Shown piece after piece: positions 16,691 to 27,606 of a stretch of DNA of 64,000 nucleotides; position 1 is the stretch's first letter; every line of letters begins with the position of its first letter. The stretch is from Streptomyces zagrosensis (GTDB taxonomy: Bacteria > Actinomycetota > Actinomycetes > Streptomycetales > Streptomycetaceae). Below the pieces are notes generated by a model that saw nothing but the letters and a program-made list of their open reading frames with translations, did no database searches and was not told where the DNA came from. Location of the stretch: assembly GCF_014203645.1 (NCBI RefSeq), contig NZ_JACHJL010000002.1, forward strand, positions 62,001-126,000. Direction: 5' to 3'. A program made the translations under genes and the position numbers.

Positions 16691-17533
16691 CTAGCCAAGG
16701 AGCGGCAAGTGCTCCGTCAGATCGGCCCGTTCGCCGCTGGCGCTGACCGTGCCCGCATCGACCTCGCGCTCCCACGCGGTGCGGCCCGCGGCGAGGCGGA
16801 GCCAGGTGAGGGCGTCGGTCTCCACGACATTGGGCGGGGTGCCGCGGGTGTGCCGGGGGCCCGCCACGCACTGCACCACGGCGAACGGCGGCACCCGCAG
16901 TTCGACGGAGCCGCCGGGGGCCTGGGCAGCGAGGGCGTCGGCCAGTAGCCGGGCGACGGTGGCCAGGGCCTGGCGGTCGTGGGTGACGGCGGTGCCGGTG
17001 GCGGCGGTCAGATCGTCGCCGTGCACCACTAGTTCAAGGAGCCGGGTGACCAGGAAGTCGTCCACGGTCATCCAACCGAACCGGGTGCTGACCAGGTCAT
17101 TCCCCTCGGCGCTGCCCGCCACCTCGATCAGCTGGGTGGCGGCAGCGTCATAACGGGCCAGCAACTCGGCCGGCTCCCCCGCCCCGGACAGGTCGTCCGT
17201 CTCGGTGACGGCGGCCTGTGCGATCTCCGCGGCCTGGGCGCCCAGCGAACGCACGTACCCGCGAAGGTCAAGATCGGCCTTCGTCCCCTGCGGCGCCGGG
17301 TCTTCGGCGAGCCGGCGCGGCATGGTCTCCATGCAGACGGCGATGTGGACGATGAGTTGCCGGACCGTCCACGCTTCGAGGCGCGACGGCGCGGCGAGCA
17401 GCGGAACGGCGTCAGGCGCGGCGCACAGCACCGTGACCGCGCTGCGCACGGCCCGGACCTGCCCATCGAGCGCGGCCCGCACCTTTACGGGGTCATAGCT
17501 ACGTGCACGAGGTTGACGCGAAGCGGAAGCCAT
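16691..17533 (-). CDS. DinB-like / maleylpyruvate isomerase N-terminal domain protein
   Basis: This 280-residue protein has the mycothiol-dependent maleylpyruvate isomerase fold signature: an N-terminal four-helix bundle ([40 protein letters not shown]). Later come [14 protein letters not shown], where the His and Asp fit the metal-binding position, and a sterol-carrier-like C-terminal domain. Streptomyces annotate such genes as sterol carrier family proteins next to purL. ATG 17533 is chosen because upstream sequence is not family-like; its ribosome binding site is weak. Substrate is unknown. It follows purL on the same strand after a strong terminator. Confidence 0.8.
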   Translation of the reverse strand: MASASRQPRARSYDPVKVRAALDGQVRAVRSAVTVLCAAPDAVPLLAAPSRLEAWTVRQLIVHIAVCMETMPRRLAEDPAPQGTKADLDLRGYVRSLGAQAAEIAQAAVTETDDLSGAGEPAELLARYDAAATQLIEVAGSAEGNDLVSTRFGWMTVDDFLVTRLLELVVHGDDLTAATGTAVTHDRQALATVARLLADALAAQAPGGSVELRVPPFAVVQCVAGPRHTRGTPPNVVETDALTWLRLAAGRTAWEREVDAGTVSASGERADLTEHLPLLG

Positions 17534-17673
17534 GATCCACAGCGTAGGGCTTGTGGCTGTGCCCGCATCGGCCATGTGGCGGGCGACGGGCCGCCGGTCA
17601 TGGAGCTGCTGCCTGCCCCGGACGCCTCGGGCACACGCCGGATACCCCAGCTGTCCCCGGCGCCCAAGACGCT

Positions 17674-17708
17674 CGTACGGGGCGGCCATCGGACGGCCGC
17701 CCCGTACG
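17674..17708 (-). terminator. Terminator downstream of purL
   Basis: A perfect 14-bp stem (17674-17687 with 17695-17708) begins 9 bases after the purL stop and ends the purSQL unit. Confidence 0.85.
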
Positions 17709-17716
17709 CGTCGGGC

Positions 17717-19986
<2,270 letters not shown>

Positions 19987-19990
<4 letters not shown>

Positions 19991-20667
19991 GCCTTCACCA
20001 ACTTCCGCAGAATCGAGGTGAAGAATCCAAGGCCATCGCTGCCGCCGGTGCCGACCAGTGGATCGACGGCGTGCTCCGGGTGCGGCATCAGGCCGACGAC
20101 GTTGCCGGTGGCGTTGGTGATGCCGGCGATGTCGCGCAGCGAGCCGTTCGGGTTCACATCCAGATAGCGGAAGACGACCCGGCCTTCCGCCTCCAACTCA
20201 TCGATGGTGCGCTCGTCGGCGACGAACTGGCCATCGATGTTCTTCAGCGGGATGTGGATCTCCTGGCCCTGCGCAAAGTTGGCGGTCCAGGCGGTGTGCG
20301 TGTTCTCAACGCGCAGCTTCTGGTCGCGACAGACGAAGTGCAGGTGGTCGTTCCGCAGCATCGCACCGGGCAGTAGATGCGTCTCCGTAAGGATCTGAAA
20401 TCCGTTGCAGATACCCAAGACCGGCATGCCCGCCTTGGCCTGTTCGATGATCGATTCCATCACCGGCGAGAAGCGGGAGATCGCTCCGGCCCTGAGGTAA
20501 TCGCCATACGAGAAGCCGCCAGGCAACACCACGGCGTCAACTTGATGAAGATCCTTGTCTCGGTGCCACAACGGCACGGCCTCAAGACCCGCGATACGGA
20601 CCGCGCGCTGACTGTCACGGTCATCGAGGGTCCCGGGGAAGGTGACAACTCCCACGCGTGCGGTCAC
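19987..20667 (-). CDS. purQ: Phosphoribosylformylglycinamidine synthase subunit PurQ
   Basis: This class I glutamine amidotransferase subunit supplies ammonia to PurL. It has 226 residues. The nucleophile Cys87 lies in GICNGFQ and the catalytic His/Glu pair in MPHPEHAVD; the [14 protein letters not shown] oxyanion segment is present. The GTG start at 20667 overlaps the purS stop (GTGA), and its own stop overlaps the purL start. The three subunits are thus made in tight stoichiometric order. Confidence 0.98.
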
Positions 20668-20909
20668 GACTCGACCTTTACGACGAAGTCCTCAATGACG
20701 GTGTTCGCGAGGAACGTTTCCGCCATCTCGCGGATACGGGCGAGGGCGTCGTCATCGACCGGCCCCTCCACCTCAAGTTCAAAGCGCTTGCCCTGTCGGA
20801 CGTCGGAGATCCCGTCGAAGCCCAGGCGGGGCAGCGCACGCTGCACGGCCTGGCCCTGCGGGTCGAGAATCTCGGGCTTGAGCATGACGTCCACTACGAC
20901 GCGTGCCAC
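20664..20909 (-). CDS. purS: Phosphoribosylformylglycinamidine synthase subunit PurS
   Basis: This 81-residue structural subunit of the PurSQL complex is thought to bridge PurQ and PurL and help channel ammonia. It begins [19 protein letters not shown] and contains [12 protein letters not shown]. The GTG at 20909 has CGGGAG upstream; the longer ATG frame at 20999 adds a non-family leader. It is the first gene of purSQL. Confidence 0.95.
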   Translation of the reverse strand: MARVVVDVMLKPEILDPQGQAVQRALPRLGFDGISDVRQGKRFELEVEGPVDDDALARIREMAETFLANTVIEDFVVKVES

Positions 20910-21255
20910 TGGCACTCCCGGTGGTGTGGTGCGGCTGTGAGTTCTGGGGAGCGACCCCAGGGCCCCGAAGGCAGATGTCATAACCCTACCCCGCCGCAAA
21001 ATCTACGCGCATAGATATGGTGCACCCCCGGTCACGTTTAAGCATCGAGCAGCGCCGAACCCTGGGGAAAATCGAGAGGAAAACGTATCGTCCCGATTGC
21101 GCAGGGACACGCGGACAGAATTACCGGGGCTTCACAATGCAATGCTCGTCGCTGTACAAATGAAAAAGCATTGACCCCTTACCTCCGGAACCCATGCATC
21201 GCGGCACGTCAACCTGGCGCCAGTCATGCGGTGCAGCCCGAAAGGACCGATATCC
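20910..21255. other. Divergent promoter region of purSQL and lsrL
   Basis: About 345 bases with no gene lie between purS (minus strand) and the Lsr2 paralogue (plus strand). Parts around 21020-21170 are noticeably less GC-rich, as expected for promoters. Confidence 0.55.
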
Positions 21256-21573
21256 GTGGCACAGCGTGTAGTGGTCACAGTCTCTGACGACATCGATGGC
21301 GGAGAAGCCTCGGAGACGGTCACGTTCGGTCTCGACGGAAAGTCGTACGAGATCGACCTCAACTCTGCCAATGCGAAGAAACTGCGCGGCACTCTCGCGC
21401 CGTACCTGGACGCGGGCCGCAAGCGGTCCCGCTCCGGCAAGACCTACCGCCGCACCTCCATCGCACCCGACCCGGCGACGGTGCGGGCCTGGGCGCAGTC
21501 GCACGGCATGGAGGTGCCGCCGCGTGGCCGCATCCCGAAGAAGGTGTACGAGGCCTTTAACGCGGCGAGCTGA
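21256..21573 (+). CDS. lsrL: Lsr2-family nucleoid-associated protein (LsrL-like)
   Basis: This 105-residue protein has the N-terminal Lsr2 dimerisation domain (AQRVVVTVSDDIDGGEASETVTFGLDG, residues 2-28) and a C-terminal DNA-binding domain. That domain ends with the AT-hook-like PPRGRIPKKVYEAF, whose RGR motif inserts in the minor groove of AT-rich DNA. Streptomyces have two Lsr2 proteins; the copy beside purS is, from memory, LsrL. The family silences AT-rich and transferred genes, including specialised metabolism. GTG 21256 follows AAAGGA. It is monocistronic, with a strong hairpin after it. Confidence 0.9.
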   Translation: MAQRVVVTVSDDIDGGEASETVTFGLDGKSYEIDLNSANAKKLRGTLAPYLDAGRKRSRSGKTYRRTSIAPDPATVRAWAQSHGMEVPPRGRIPKKVYEAFNAAS

Positions 21574-21620
21574 ACCGGTCCCCGGCTCGCGTCTTTGACC
21601 GGCGCCGCTAGGGGTCACTC

Positions 21621-21660
21621 ATCCGGGTTGCGCCGGGGCCTGCCCCGGCGCGACCCGGAT
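21621..21660 (+). terminator. Terminator after lsrL
   Basis: A near-perfect 19-bp GC-rich inverted repeat with one G-U pair and a very short loop lies about 50 bases after the stop. Confidence 0.8.
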
Positions 21661-21770
21661 GGGCCGCTCCCGCCAACTCCGTACACGGAGTTGCAAGGCA
21701 CCCCCATTGATCCGCTAGAGTCTGGAGCACGCCGAAGGGCACGGGCCGAAAAGCCCAGAACTTCGATCAT

Positions 21771-21842
21771 GCGGGTGTAGCTCAGTAGTAGAGCGCCCCC
21801 TTTCCAAGGGGGAGGCGCAGTGTGCGATCCCTGTCACCCGCT
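21771..21842 (+). tRNA. tRNA-Gly(UCC) with aberrant D-loop and T-arm
   Basis: The 7-bp acceptor GCGGGTG/CACCCGC, the D-stem GCTC/GAGC and the anticodon stem CCCCC/GGGGG with loop TTTCCAA (anticodon TCC) are all perfect, and CCA is encoded at 21843-21845. The D-loop is AGTAGTA, with no GG pair. In the canonical register the T-stem CAGTG/CCTGT has only one Watson-Crick pair and one wobble, and the loop TGCGATC lacks TTC. An alternative GCAG/CTGT stem of 4 bp with a 10-base loop is possible. It is clearly a tRNA-Gly gene, but its elbow is non-standard. Confidence 0.9.
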
Positions 21843-21917
21843 CCACTGCCCTACCGATCTATTCGATCAGGTAGGGTGGCCCTCGCGCCGATTGGTGAAA
21901 GCTAGTCGGTAGCAAAC

Positions 21918-21990
21918 GCGGACGTAGCTCAGTTGGTAGAGCATCACCTTGCCAAGGTGAGGGTCGCGAGTTCGAATCTCGTCGTCCGCT
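21918..21990 (+). tRNA. tRNA-Gly(GCC), first copy
   Basis: A full cloverleaf: acceptor GCGGACG/CGTCCGC, D-loop with GG, anticodon loop TTGCCAA (GCC), T-arm GCGAG-TTCGAAT-CTCGT. No CCA is encoded. A terminator follows at 22005-22035. Confidence 0.97.
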
Positions 21991-22004
21991 CAGCGATAAG
22001 TAAC

Positions 22005-22035
22005 GAAGGCCCCGATCATCGCGATCGGGGCCTTC
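22005..22035 (+). terminator. Terminator after the tRNA-Gly pair
   Basis: A perfect 13-bp stem GAAGGCCCCGATC / GATCGGGGCCTTC with a 5-base loop, 15 bases after the tRNA. Confidence 0.85.
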
Positions 22036-22163
22036 GTCGTATCCGCGGCCAACGCACGCGCCATATGCCACAGCGAATGCTGCGACGTCGGCATATGTAA
22101 GCAGCGCAATCGAGGCCGTACGGGTCGTGCGCACGGCAATCGAAGGCGTGCGAGTTCCTGTGT

Positions 22164-22223
22164 GGTGACTGATGTAGTGACTGATGTAGTGACTGATGGG
22201 GTGACTGATGGGGTGACCGCTGT
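22164..22223. repeat. 12-bp tandem repeat, 5 copies
   Basis: The unit is GGTGACTGATGT. Copies start at 22164, 22176, 22188, 22200 and 22212, with 1-3 changes per copy and a partial sixth copy. Confidence 0.85.
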
Positions 22224-22375
22224 GGTGACCGTGCTTATACGCGCTGTAGACACAGCGATCGGCGTTGTACGCGCCGTGTGCGCAGTAACCGTCGCCGTAC
22301 GCGCGGTAGGCACAGCGATCAGCTGTCGCACGCGACGTATGCATGCCAAGCGTCAGTTTGCTGTGTGGGGTATGC

Positions 22376-22417
22376 GGCTTGCCGCGTGGCGTGTGTGGCT
22401 TGCCGCGTGGCGTGTGC
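22376..22417. repeat. 21-bp direct duplication
   Basis: GGCTTGCCGCGTGGCGTGTG occurs at 22376 and again at 22397, directly adjacent, about 145 bases before the ABC gene. Confidence 0.7.
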
Positions 22418-22561
22418 GGCGCACAGTTCGGCACACGGTCTAGCGGACAACTTCATCCGGACCGTGTACCGGCCCTCGGGCCAGGCCGGATGACATTCGT
22501 CATCTCACTCTCATGACAGCTGGCACTGCCCGAGCACGCCGGGCGCCGGAATGCTGGCCAC

Positions 22562-23881
22562 ATGGAAGGCGATGAAGGCGATGGCAGCGGCGACAGCACC
22601 GGCAGCGTGATCGACGTCACGGGGTTGCGGCGGCGCTACGGCGCGGCCGGCGAGCGGGGGTTCGAGGCAGTGCGCGGTGTTTCCTTCTCCGTGCGGCGCG
22701 GAGAACTCTTCGCGCTCCTCGGCACTAATGGGGCGGGCAAGACCTCCACCGTCGAACTGCTGGAGGGCCTGGCGCAACCCAGCGGGGGGCAGGTGCGGGT
22801 CCTCGGCCACGATCCCTACCGCGAGCGGGCCGCGGTCCGGCCCCGAATCGGCGTGATGCTCCAGGAAGGCGGCTTTCCCGCGGAGCTGACGGTGGCCGAG
22901 ACGATACGTATGTGGGCCGGGTGCACCAGCAGAGCGCGGGAGCTCGACCGGTCGGAGGGGGCGCGGCGCGCGGCGCCCAGCGGGACCGGGGCGGGGGCGG
23001 CCTCGCGTGGCGGCGGAAGTGGTTTTCGGGGAATGGGCCTCGGAGGACATGGGCTAGGGGGAAGCCGGCGCAAGGGCGACCACCTTGGGAACAGCCGCGT
23101 TGCGGGGCGCGGGCTTGGAGGACTCGGGCTTACGGAGCGCGGGCTTACGGGCGCCGGGGTGGTCGGTCGGGGGCGGGAGATGCCCGCGTTGGAGCGGGTC
23201 GGGCTGGCGGAGCGGCGTGACGTCCGCGTCAAGCAGCTCTCTGGCGGTGAGCGGCGGCGGCTCGACCTTGCGCTCGCACTCCTTGGCGAGCCCGAGGTGC
23301 TGTTCCTCGACGAGCCGACGACCGGGCTCGACGCCGAAGGCAGGCGCGAGACATGGGAGCTGGTGCGGGAGTTGCGGGACGCCGGTACGACGGTGCTGCT
23401 GACCACCCACTATCTGGAAGAGGCCGAGGAGTTGGCGGATCGGCTCGCGATTTTGCACGAGGGCCGGATCGCTGCCGCGGGGAGCGTCAGCGACATCGTG
23501 GGCCAGCGGCCGTCGCAGCTCTCCTTCCGGCTTCCCGATGGCTACTTCGTCGGAGATCTGCCACCGCTCTCCGAGCTGGGGGTCACGGAGCACGAAACGG
23601 CGGGCAGAACGGTTCGGCTGCGCACCCCCGATCTCCAGCGCGCCGCGACCGGACTGCTGTTGTGGGCCCGGGACGCACGGGTCGAGTTGGCGGCCCTTGA
23701 TGCCCGGTCGGCCTCATTGGAGGAGGCGTTCCTGCACATCGCAAGAGAGCGGAGCCGCGAGCAGGGGTGGGGATCAACTGTCGGGCCTGTGGGTCCTGGT
23801 GAGCATGTCGGTGCTGGTGAGTATGTCGGTGCTGGTGAGCCTGTGAGTGCTGGCGAGCGCGGGGAGAGGGGCGCGCGGTGA
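22562..23881 (+). CDS. ABC transporter ATP-binding protein with glycine-rich insertion
   Basis: This 439-residue ATPase belongs to an ABC-2 exporter. Walker A is GTNGAGKTS (54-62), signature LSGGERRR (226-233), Walker B LFLDEPTTGLD (247-257) and H-loop His283. Relatives are about 310 residues. Here roughly 70 residues (about 133-205) of Gly/Arg-rich text interrupt the helical subdomain between the Q-loop and the signature. The C terminus adds a short VGAGE-type repeat. It overlaps the permease start by 4 bases. It is the first gene of a four-gene exporter and two-component operon; substrate is unknown. Confidence 0.92.
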   Translation: MEGDEGDGSGDSTGSVIDVTGLRRRYGAAGERGFEAVRGVSFSVRRGELFALLGTNGAGKTSTVELLEGLAQPSGGQVRVLGHDPYRERAAVRPRIGVMLQEGGFPAELTVAETIRMWAGCTSRARELDRSEGARRAAPSGTGAGAASRGGGSGFRGMGLGGHGLGGSRRKGDHLGNSRVAGRGLGGLGLTERGLTGAGVVGRGREMPALERVGLAERRDVRVKQLSGGERRRLDLALALLGEPEVLFLDEPTTGLDAEGRRETWELVRELRDAGTTVLLTTHYLEEAEELADRLAILHEGRIAAAGSVSDIVGQRPSQLSFRLPDGYFVGDLPPLSELGVTEHETAGRTVRLRTPDLQRAATGLLLWARDARVELAALDARSASLEEAFLHIARERSREQGWGSTVGPVGPGEHVGAGEYVGAGEPVSAGERGERGAR

Positions 23882-24741
23882 GTGTCAAGGCGCGCCACGA
23901 GGTGGCGCACGTGGCCAAGGACGAGGTGGCGGGGCTGGGTTTTGGAGGACTGGGTTCTGGCGGGTTGGGTTCTGGCGGGCCGGGGGGTCGGCGGCGGTTG
24001 CGCGCGCTGACGCGGGCCGAACTGACGCTGCTCGGGCGTAGCAAGGCAGCGCTGCTCACGGCGCTCGGTGTGCCGATCGCGCTGACCTGTGCCGTGAAAT
24101 CCACGGTGGATGGGCTCGATCTGGACGGCACCGGCCTCGACACCGGGACGGTCTTGCTGCCTGGCGCGATCGGCTTCGTCCTGCTGTTCGCCGTCTACTC
24201 CAACTTGGTGCTCGCCTATGTCGTACGGCGTGAGGAGTTGGTGCTCAAGCGGTTGCGCTGTGGCGAGCTCAGCGACACGGAGATCCTCATCGGTACGGCA
24301 CTGCCATCGGTGGTGGTTGCGCTCGTGCAGTGCCTCGTGTTGGGCGTGGGCAGTGCGTGGCTGCTGGGCGTGGCGATACCGGAAGCGCCACCGCTGGTGC
24401 TGATCGGCCTGCTGATCGGCGTACTGATGCTGACGGCGCTGGCGGCTGTGACCGCTGCGGTCACCAACTCGGCGGAGGCCGCGCAGGTCAGCGTGATGCC
24501 GCTGCTGATGGTCTCGCTCATGGGCTCGGGACTTTTCGTACCGCTGGAGGTGATGCCGGACCGCGTAACGGCGGTGTGCGAGTTGCTGCCGCTGACGGCG
24601 GTGATCGAGCTGCTGCGGGGCGGCTGGACGGGTGCACTTGACTCGGGTGAGGTGACGAAGCTGCTGATCACGGCGGTGGCCTGGGCGGTGCTTTCGGTGT
24701 TCGCTGTGCGACGGTGGTTCCGCTGGGAACCGCGACGGTGA
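23878..24741 (+). CDS. ABC-2 type transporter permease
   Basis: This 287-residue membrane subunit has about six hydrophobic segments (for example TVLLPGAIGFVLLFAVYSNL, VLIGLLIGVLMLTALAAVTA) and ends with a basic tail. The GTG start at 23878 overlaps the ATPase stop. The N-terminal 40 residues contain a Gly/Ser repeat (GGLGSGGLGSGG) not usual for the family. Together with the ATPase it forms an exporter probably controlled by the kinase and regulator that follow. Confidence 0.9.
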   Translation: MSVKARHEVAHVAKDEVAGLGFGGLGSGGLGSGGPGGRRRLRALTRAELTLLGRSKAALLTALGVPIALTCAVKSTVDGLDLDGTGLDTGTVLLPGAIGFVLLFAVYSNLVLAYVVRREELVLKRLRCGELSDTEILIGTALPSVVVALVQCLVLGVGSAWLLGVAIPEAPPLVLIGLLIGVLMLTALAAVTAAVTNSAEAAQVSVMPLLMVSLMGSGLFVPLEVMPDRVTAVCELLPLTAVIELLRGGWTGALDSGEVTKLLITAVAWAVLSVFAVRRWFRWEPRR

Positions 24742-24855
24742 CCGTTGTGCCCCGGCGAAGGGGGCGCGCGGGCGCGTGCTGTGCGGGCGAGCTGCCGGTC
24801 GGGAGTGCGGTGTGAGGAGGGCCAGGTGGCCCGCGGGAGGGCTCGGGGGGACGCG

Positions 24856-26547
24856 ATGGGCTCAGGACACGGGGCCGTTCGGGACGACGACGCGGGACGC
24901 TGGCGCTGGGGGGCGCGGGCCTACCGGAGTGAGCGGGGAGCGCCGGGGGAGCGGGGGGCTCGCTGGCCGCGTGGTGGACGGTTCTCCGGGCGCCGGGTGC
25001 GGGGTGGCTGGCGTAGCCGGAGCAGGCTCGCGCAGGTGGACCTGTTCACCCGATGGACCCTGTACGCGGTCCCTTGGCTTTCGCTGGCGATGGCGCTCGG
25101 CTCGTTGGTTGATGGCTTGGCCGATGACGGGATGGCGGTGGCTCTCGGCTGGGCCCTCGCGTCGGCTGTCGTCCTCGCGGGCCTGTGCTCGTGCTGGGCC
25201 ATCCGAGACGGCCTCGCGCACTATGTCAATGGAGCGGCCCCGCCGTGGCGGGCGGTGTGGGGCACGGCGGCACCGGTGTCCGTGGCGTTGGCCTTGGTGG
25301 CCACGCTGGGGGCGACGGGCCGCCTGACCGATCCGCCGTCGCTGGCCCAAGTCGCTTCCGCGATCATCTGGCCGCTGGCCATCGCCCTCACGCTGGCCGT
25401 GCCGATAAGAACCTTTGTGCTGATCTACGGCGGTGTCTCGACCGGTGTGCTGGTGGGGTTCGCGGCGGTGGGGTCTAGCGCCAGAACCCTGGCGGCGACC
25501 GCGCTCGTCACCGTGCTGCTCGGCTGCTTCGCGCTGATCACCGTGCGCTGCTCGGCGTGGATACTGCGCTCGATGTCGGAATTGGACGCGGCCAGAGACG
25601 TACAGGCGCGACTCGCGGTGGCCGAGGAACGGCTGCGCTTCGGCCGCGACATGCACGATGTGCTCGGCCGCAATCTGTCGGTCATCGCCCTGAAGAGTGA
25701 GCTGGCTGTGCGGCTCGCGCGACGCGGGTCCCCGGCGGCGGTTGACCACATGGCGGAGGTCCAGCGGATCGCGCAGGAGTCCCAGCGCGAGGTCCGCGAG
25801 GTGGTGCGCGGCTATCGCGAGGCCGATCTGCACACCGAGCTCGCCGGGGCCCGCTCGGTGCTGCGGGCCGCCGGAGTGGACTGCCGCATCGAGGACGCGG
25901 GTGGGGAACGCCTATCGCAGGCCGTGCAGTCGGCTCTCGGCTGGGTCGTACGCGAGGGGACGACCAATGTGCTCCGGCACGCGGACGCGCAGCGCTGCGT
26001 GCTGACGCTGCGGGTGACGGGCCCGCGCGCCAGGTGGCAGCCGGGGACGGGCACCGGGTCGGACCCGGAATCGGGGGCTGTGGTGGTGGGGGTGGCGACC
26101 GAGGTGCCGGGCGCCGGGGCGGTGGAGGACGCTGAGGTTGCGTTGCTCATCGTGGAGAACGACGGGGTGCCCGCCGCGTCGGCGCTCTCCGGGGAAACGC
26201 AGGGCTCGATACCGTACGGCTCCGGCCTCACCGGTCTACGCGAACGCCTCGCCGCCGTACACGGCACGCTCACCGCGGGCCCAGCCCCCGACGACGCGTT
26301 CCGACTAACGGCACGGGTGCCACTACGGGCCACGGCCGGGCCGGCAGATACGGCAGATACGGCGAACGCAGCAGACGCGCCAGACGCGCCGAAGGCGATG
26401 AAGGCGATGAAGGCAACGGGTGCGATAGAGACCCGGGGCAGCGCGGAGGCGGGGCAGACGCACACGGGGCAAGCCGAGGCAGGGCGGGCCGAGGCGGTGC
26501 AGGTACGAAGGGGGCGGGTCCGGTGGGTGGTGGAAGGCGGACGGTGA
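24856..26547 (+). CDS. Sensor histidine kinase, DesK/NarL-partner type
   Basis: This 563-residue kinase has several membrane segments (about residues 67-237). The HisKA_3 dimerisation box FGRDMHDVLGRNLSVIALK carries the phospho-acceptor His267. A degenerate HATPase follows (VVREGTTNVLRHADA, later GSGLTGLRERL). The C terminus is a long Ala/Asp/Thr-rich tail outside the family. ATG 24856 is chosen for the GGGGGG stretch ahead of it; the frame stays open upstream to a TTG at 24745. Its stop overlaps the response-regulator start (GTGA). The signal is unknown. Confidence 0.88.
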   Translation: MGSGHGAVRDDDAGRWRWGARAYRSERGAPGERGARWPRGGRFSGRRVRGGWRSRSRLAQVDLFTRWTLYAVPWLSLAMALGSLVDGLADDGMAVALGWALASAVVLAGLCSCWAIRDGLAHYVNGAAPPWRAVWGTAAPVSVALALVATLGATGRLTDPPSLAQVASAIIWPLAIALTLAVPIRTFVLIYGGVSTGVLVGFAAVGSSARTLAATALVTVLLGCFALITVRCSAWILRSMSELDAARDVQARLAVAEERLRFGRDMHDVLGRNLSVIALKSELAVRLARRGSPAAVDHMAEVQRIAQESQREVREVVRGYREADLHTELAGARSVLRAAGVDCRIEDAGGERLSQAVQSALGWVVREGTTNVLRHADAQRCVLTLRVTGPRARWQPGTGTGSDPESGAVVVGVATEVPGAGAVEDAEVALLIVENDGVPAASALSGETQGSIPYGSGLTGLRERLAAVHGTLTAGPAPDDAFRLTARVPLRATAGPADTADTANAADAPDAPKAMKAMKATGAIETRGSAEAGQTHTGQAEAGRAEAVQVRRGRVRWVVEGGR

Positions 26548-27188
26548 ATGACGGCGAGGCAACGTCGGCCGGCATAGCTGAACACGTGCGGGTGCTGCTC
26601 GCCGACGACGAGCATCTGATTCGGGGCGCGCTGACGGCGCTGCTCGCGCTTGAGGACGACCTGCGAGTCGTCGCCGAGGCGGCGTCCGGGCCCGAGGCCC
26701 TGGCGATGGCGCTGGCGCACCGGCCCGATGTGGCGGTGCTCGATCTCCAGATGCCGGGTTCCGACGGTGTGGCGGTGGCCACATCGCTACGGACCGAACT
26801 TCCGGGTTGCCGCACCATGATCGTCACCAGTCACGGTCGGCCCGGCCATCTGAAGCGGGCGTTGGCGGCAGGGGTGCGGGGGTTTGTCCCCAAGACGGTC
26901 TCGGCGCAACGGTTGGCGGAGATCATCCGGGCGGTGAACAGCGGAAGTCGTTACGTTGACCCGGAGTTGGCGGCCGATGCGATCAGTGCGGGCGACTCGC
27001 CGCTGACCGCGCGCGAGGCGGAATTGCTGGAACTGGCGGAGGGCGGGGCGCCGGTTACCGAGATCGCTGAGCGCGCCTCGCTCACCCAGGGAACGGTGCG
27101 CAACTACCTCTCGGCGGCGGCAGCGAAACTGGGTGCGGAGAACAGGCATACGGCAGCGCGCATCGCCCGCGCGCAGGGTTGGCTATAG
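26544..27188 (+). CDS. NarL/FixJ-family response regulator (DesR-like)
   Basis: This 214-residue protein has a receiver domain with the acidic pair D21-D22, phospho-acceptor D67 (VAVLDLQMPG) and K117 (GFVPKTV). A LuxR-type helix-turn-helix follows (LTAREAELLELAEGG, VTEIAERASLTQGTVRNYLSAAAAKLG). The GTG at 26544 overlaps the kinase stop. As the last gene of the operon, it most likely controls the exporter genes ahead of it, as in DesKR-type systems. A tRNA gene follows 34 bases later. Confidence 0.93.
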   Translation: MNDGEATSAGIAEHVRVLLADDEHLIRGALTALLALEDDLRVVAEAASGPEALAMALAHRPDVAVLDLQMPGSDGVAVATSLRTELPGCRTMIVTSHGRPGHLKRALAAGVRGFVPKTVSAQRLAEIIRAVNSGSRYVDPELAADAISAGDSPLTAREAELLELAEGGAPVTEIAERASLTQGTVRNYLSAAAAKLGAENRHTAARIARAQGWL

Positions 27189-27222
27189 TAGGACCCGCAC
27201 CACGCGGAAACGCGCGGCGCGT

Positions 27223-27295
27223 GCGGACGTAGCTCAGTTGGTAGAGCGCAACCTTGCCAAGGTTGAGGTCGCGAGTTCGAACCTCGTCGTCCGCT
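27223..27295 (+). tRNA. tRNA-Gly(GCC), second copy
   Basis: Cloverleaf as in 21918-21990: acceptor GCGGACG/CGTCCGC, anticodon loop TTGCCAA (GCC), standard T-arm. It differs from the first copy mainly in the anticodon stem (CAACC/GGTTG). A terminator follows directly. Confidence 0.97.
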
Positions 27296-27300
27296 CAGCG

Positions 27301-27329
27301 AAGGCCCCCGGTCTAGGACCGGGGGCCTT
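27301..27329 (+). terminator. Terminator after the second tRNA-Gly
   Basis: A perfect 13-bp stem AAGGCCCCCGGTC / GACCGGGGGCCTT with a 3-base loop, followed by ATT. Confidence 0.9.
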
Positions 27330-27606
27330 ATTCGTCGTGGGTGCCCGGTGTGAGGTGGCCGGTGTGAGGGGGCCGGCGCTTGATGCGTGGTGTGCCGTGC
27401 GCGCCACGTGGTGCTCGGTGTGCCATGAGCCCCGTCTGGGTGGCCATGAGCCCCGTCTGGTGGTGTCGTGCGCGCCGTCTCGGCCGCTCGCCTCGGGTGC
27501 CCGATGGCTCGGCGTACGGTACCGAGCTTGGCCGCCGGGTCCCCCGGGCCGTGCAGTGGTGCGGTCCCGGGGGCCGGGGCTGTCGCTGGGTGCCGAGCGG
27601 GAGGGG
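27330..27606. other. Gap between tRNA-Gly and purC, with a GC hairpin
   Basis: No gene is seen. CCCCCGGG at 27541-27548 pairs with 27566-27573 and could end purC transcription from the other side. There are duplicated GAGCCCCGTCTGG words near 27428 and 27448. Confidence 0.45.

Larger units (their letters stand above)
22036..22561. other. Intergenic region with short tandem repeats
   Basis: No gene is supported. It contains a 12-bp tandem repeat (22164-22223) and a 21-bp duplication (22376-22417). It must also hold the promoter of the ABC/two-component operon. Confidence 0.5.
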
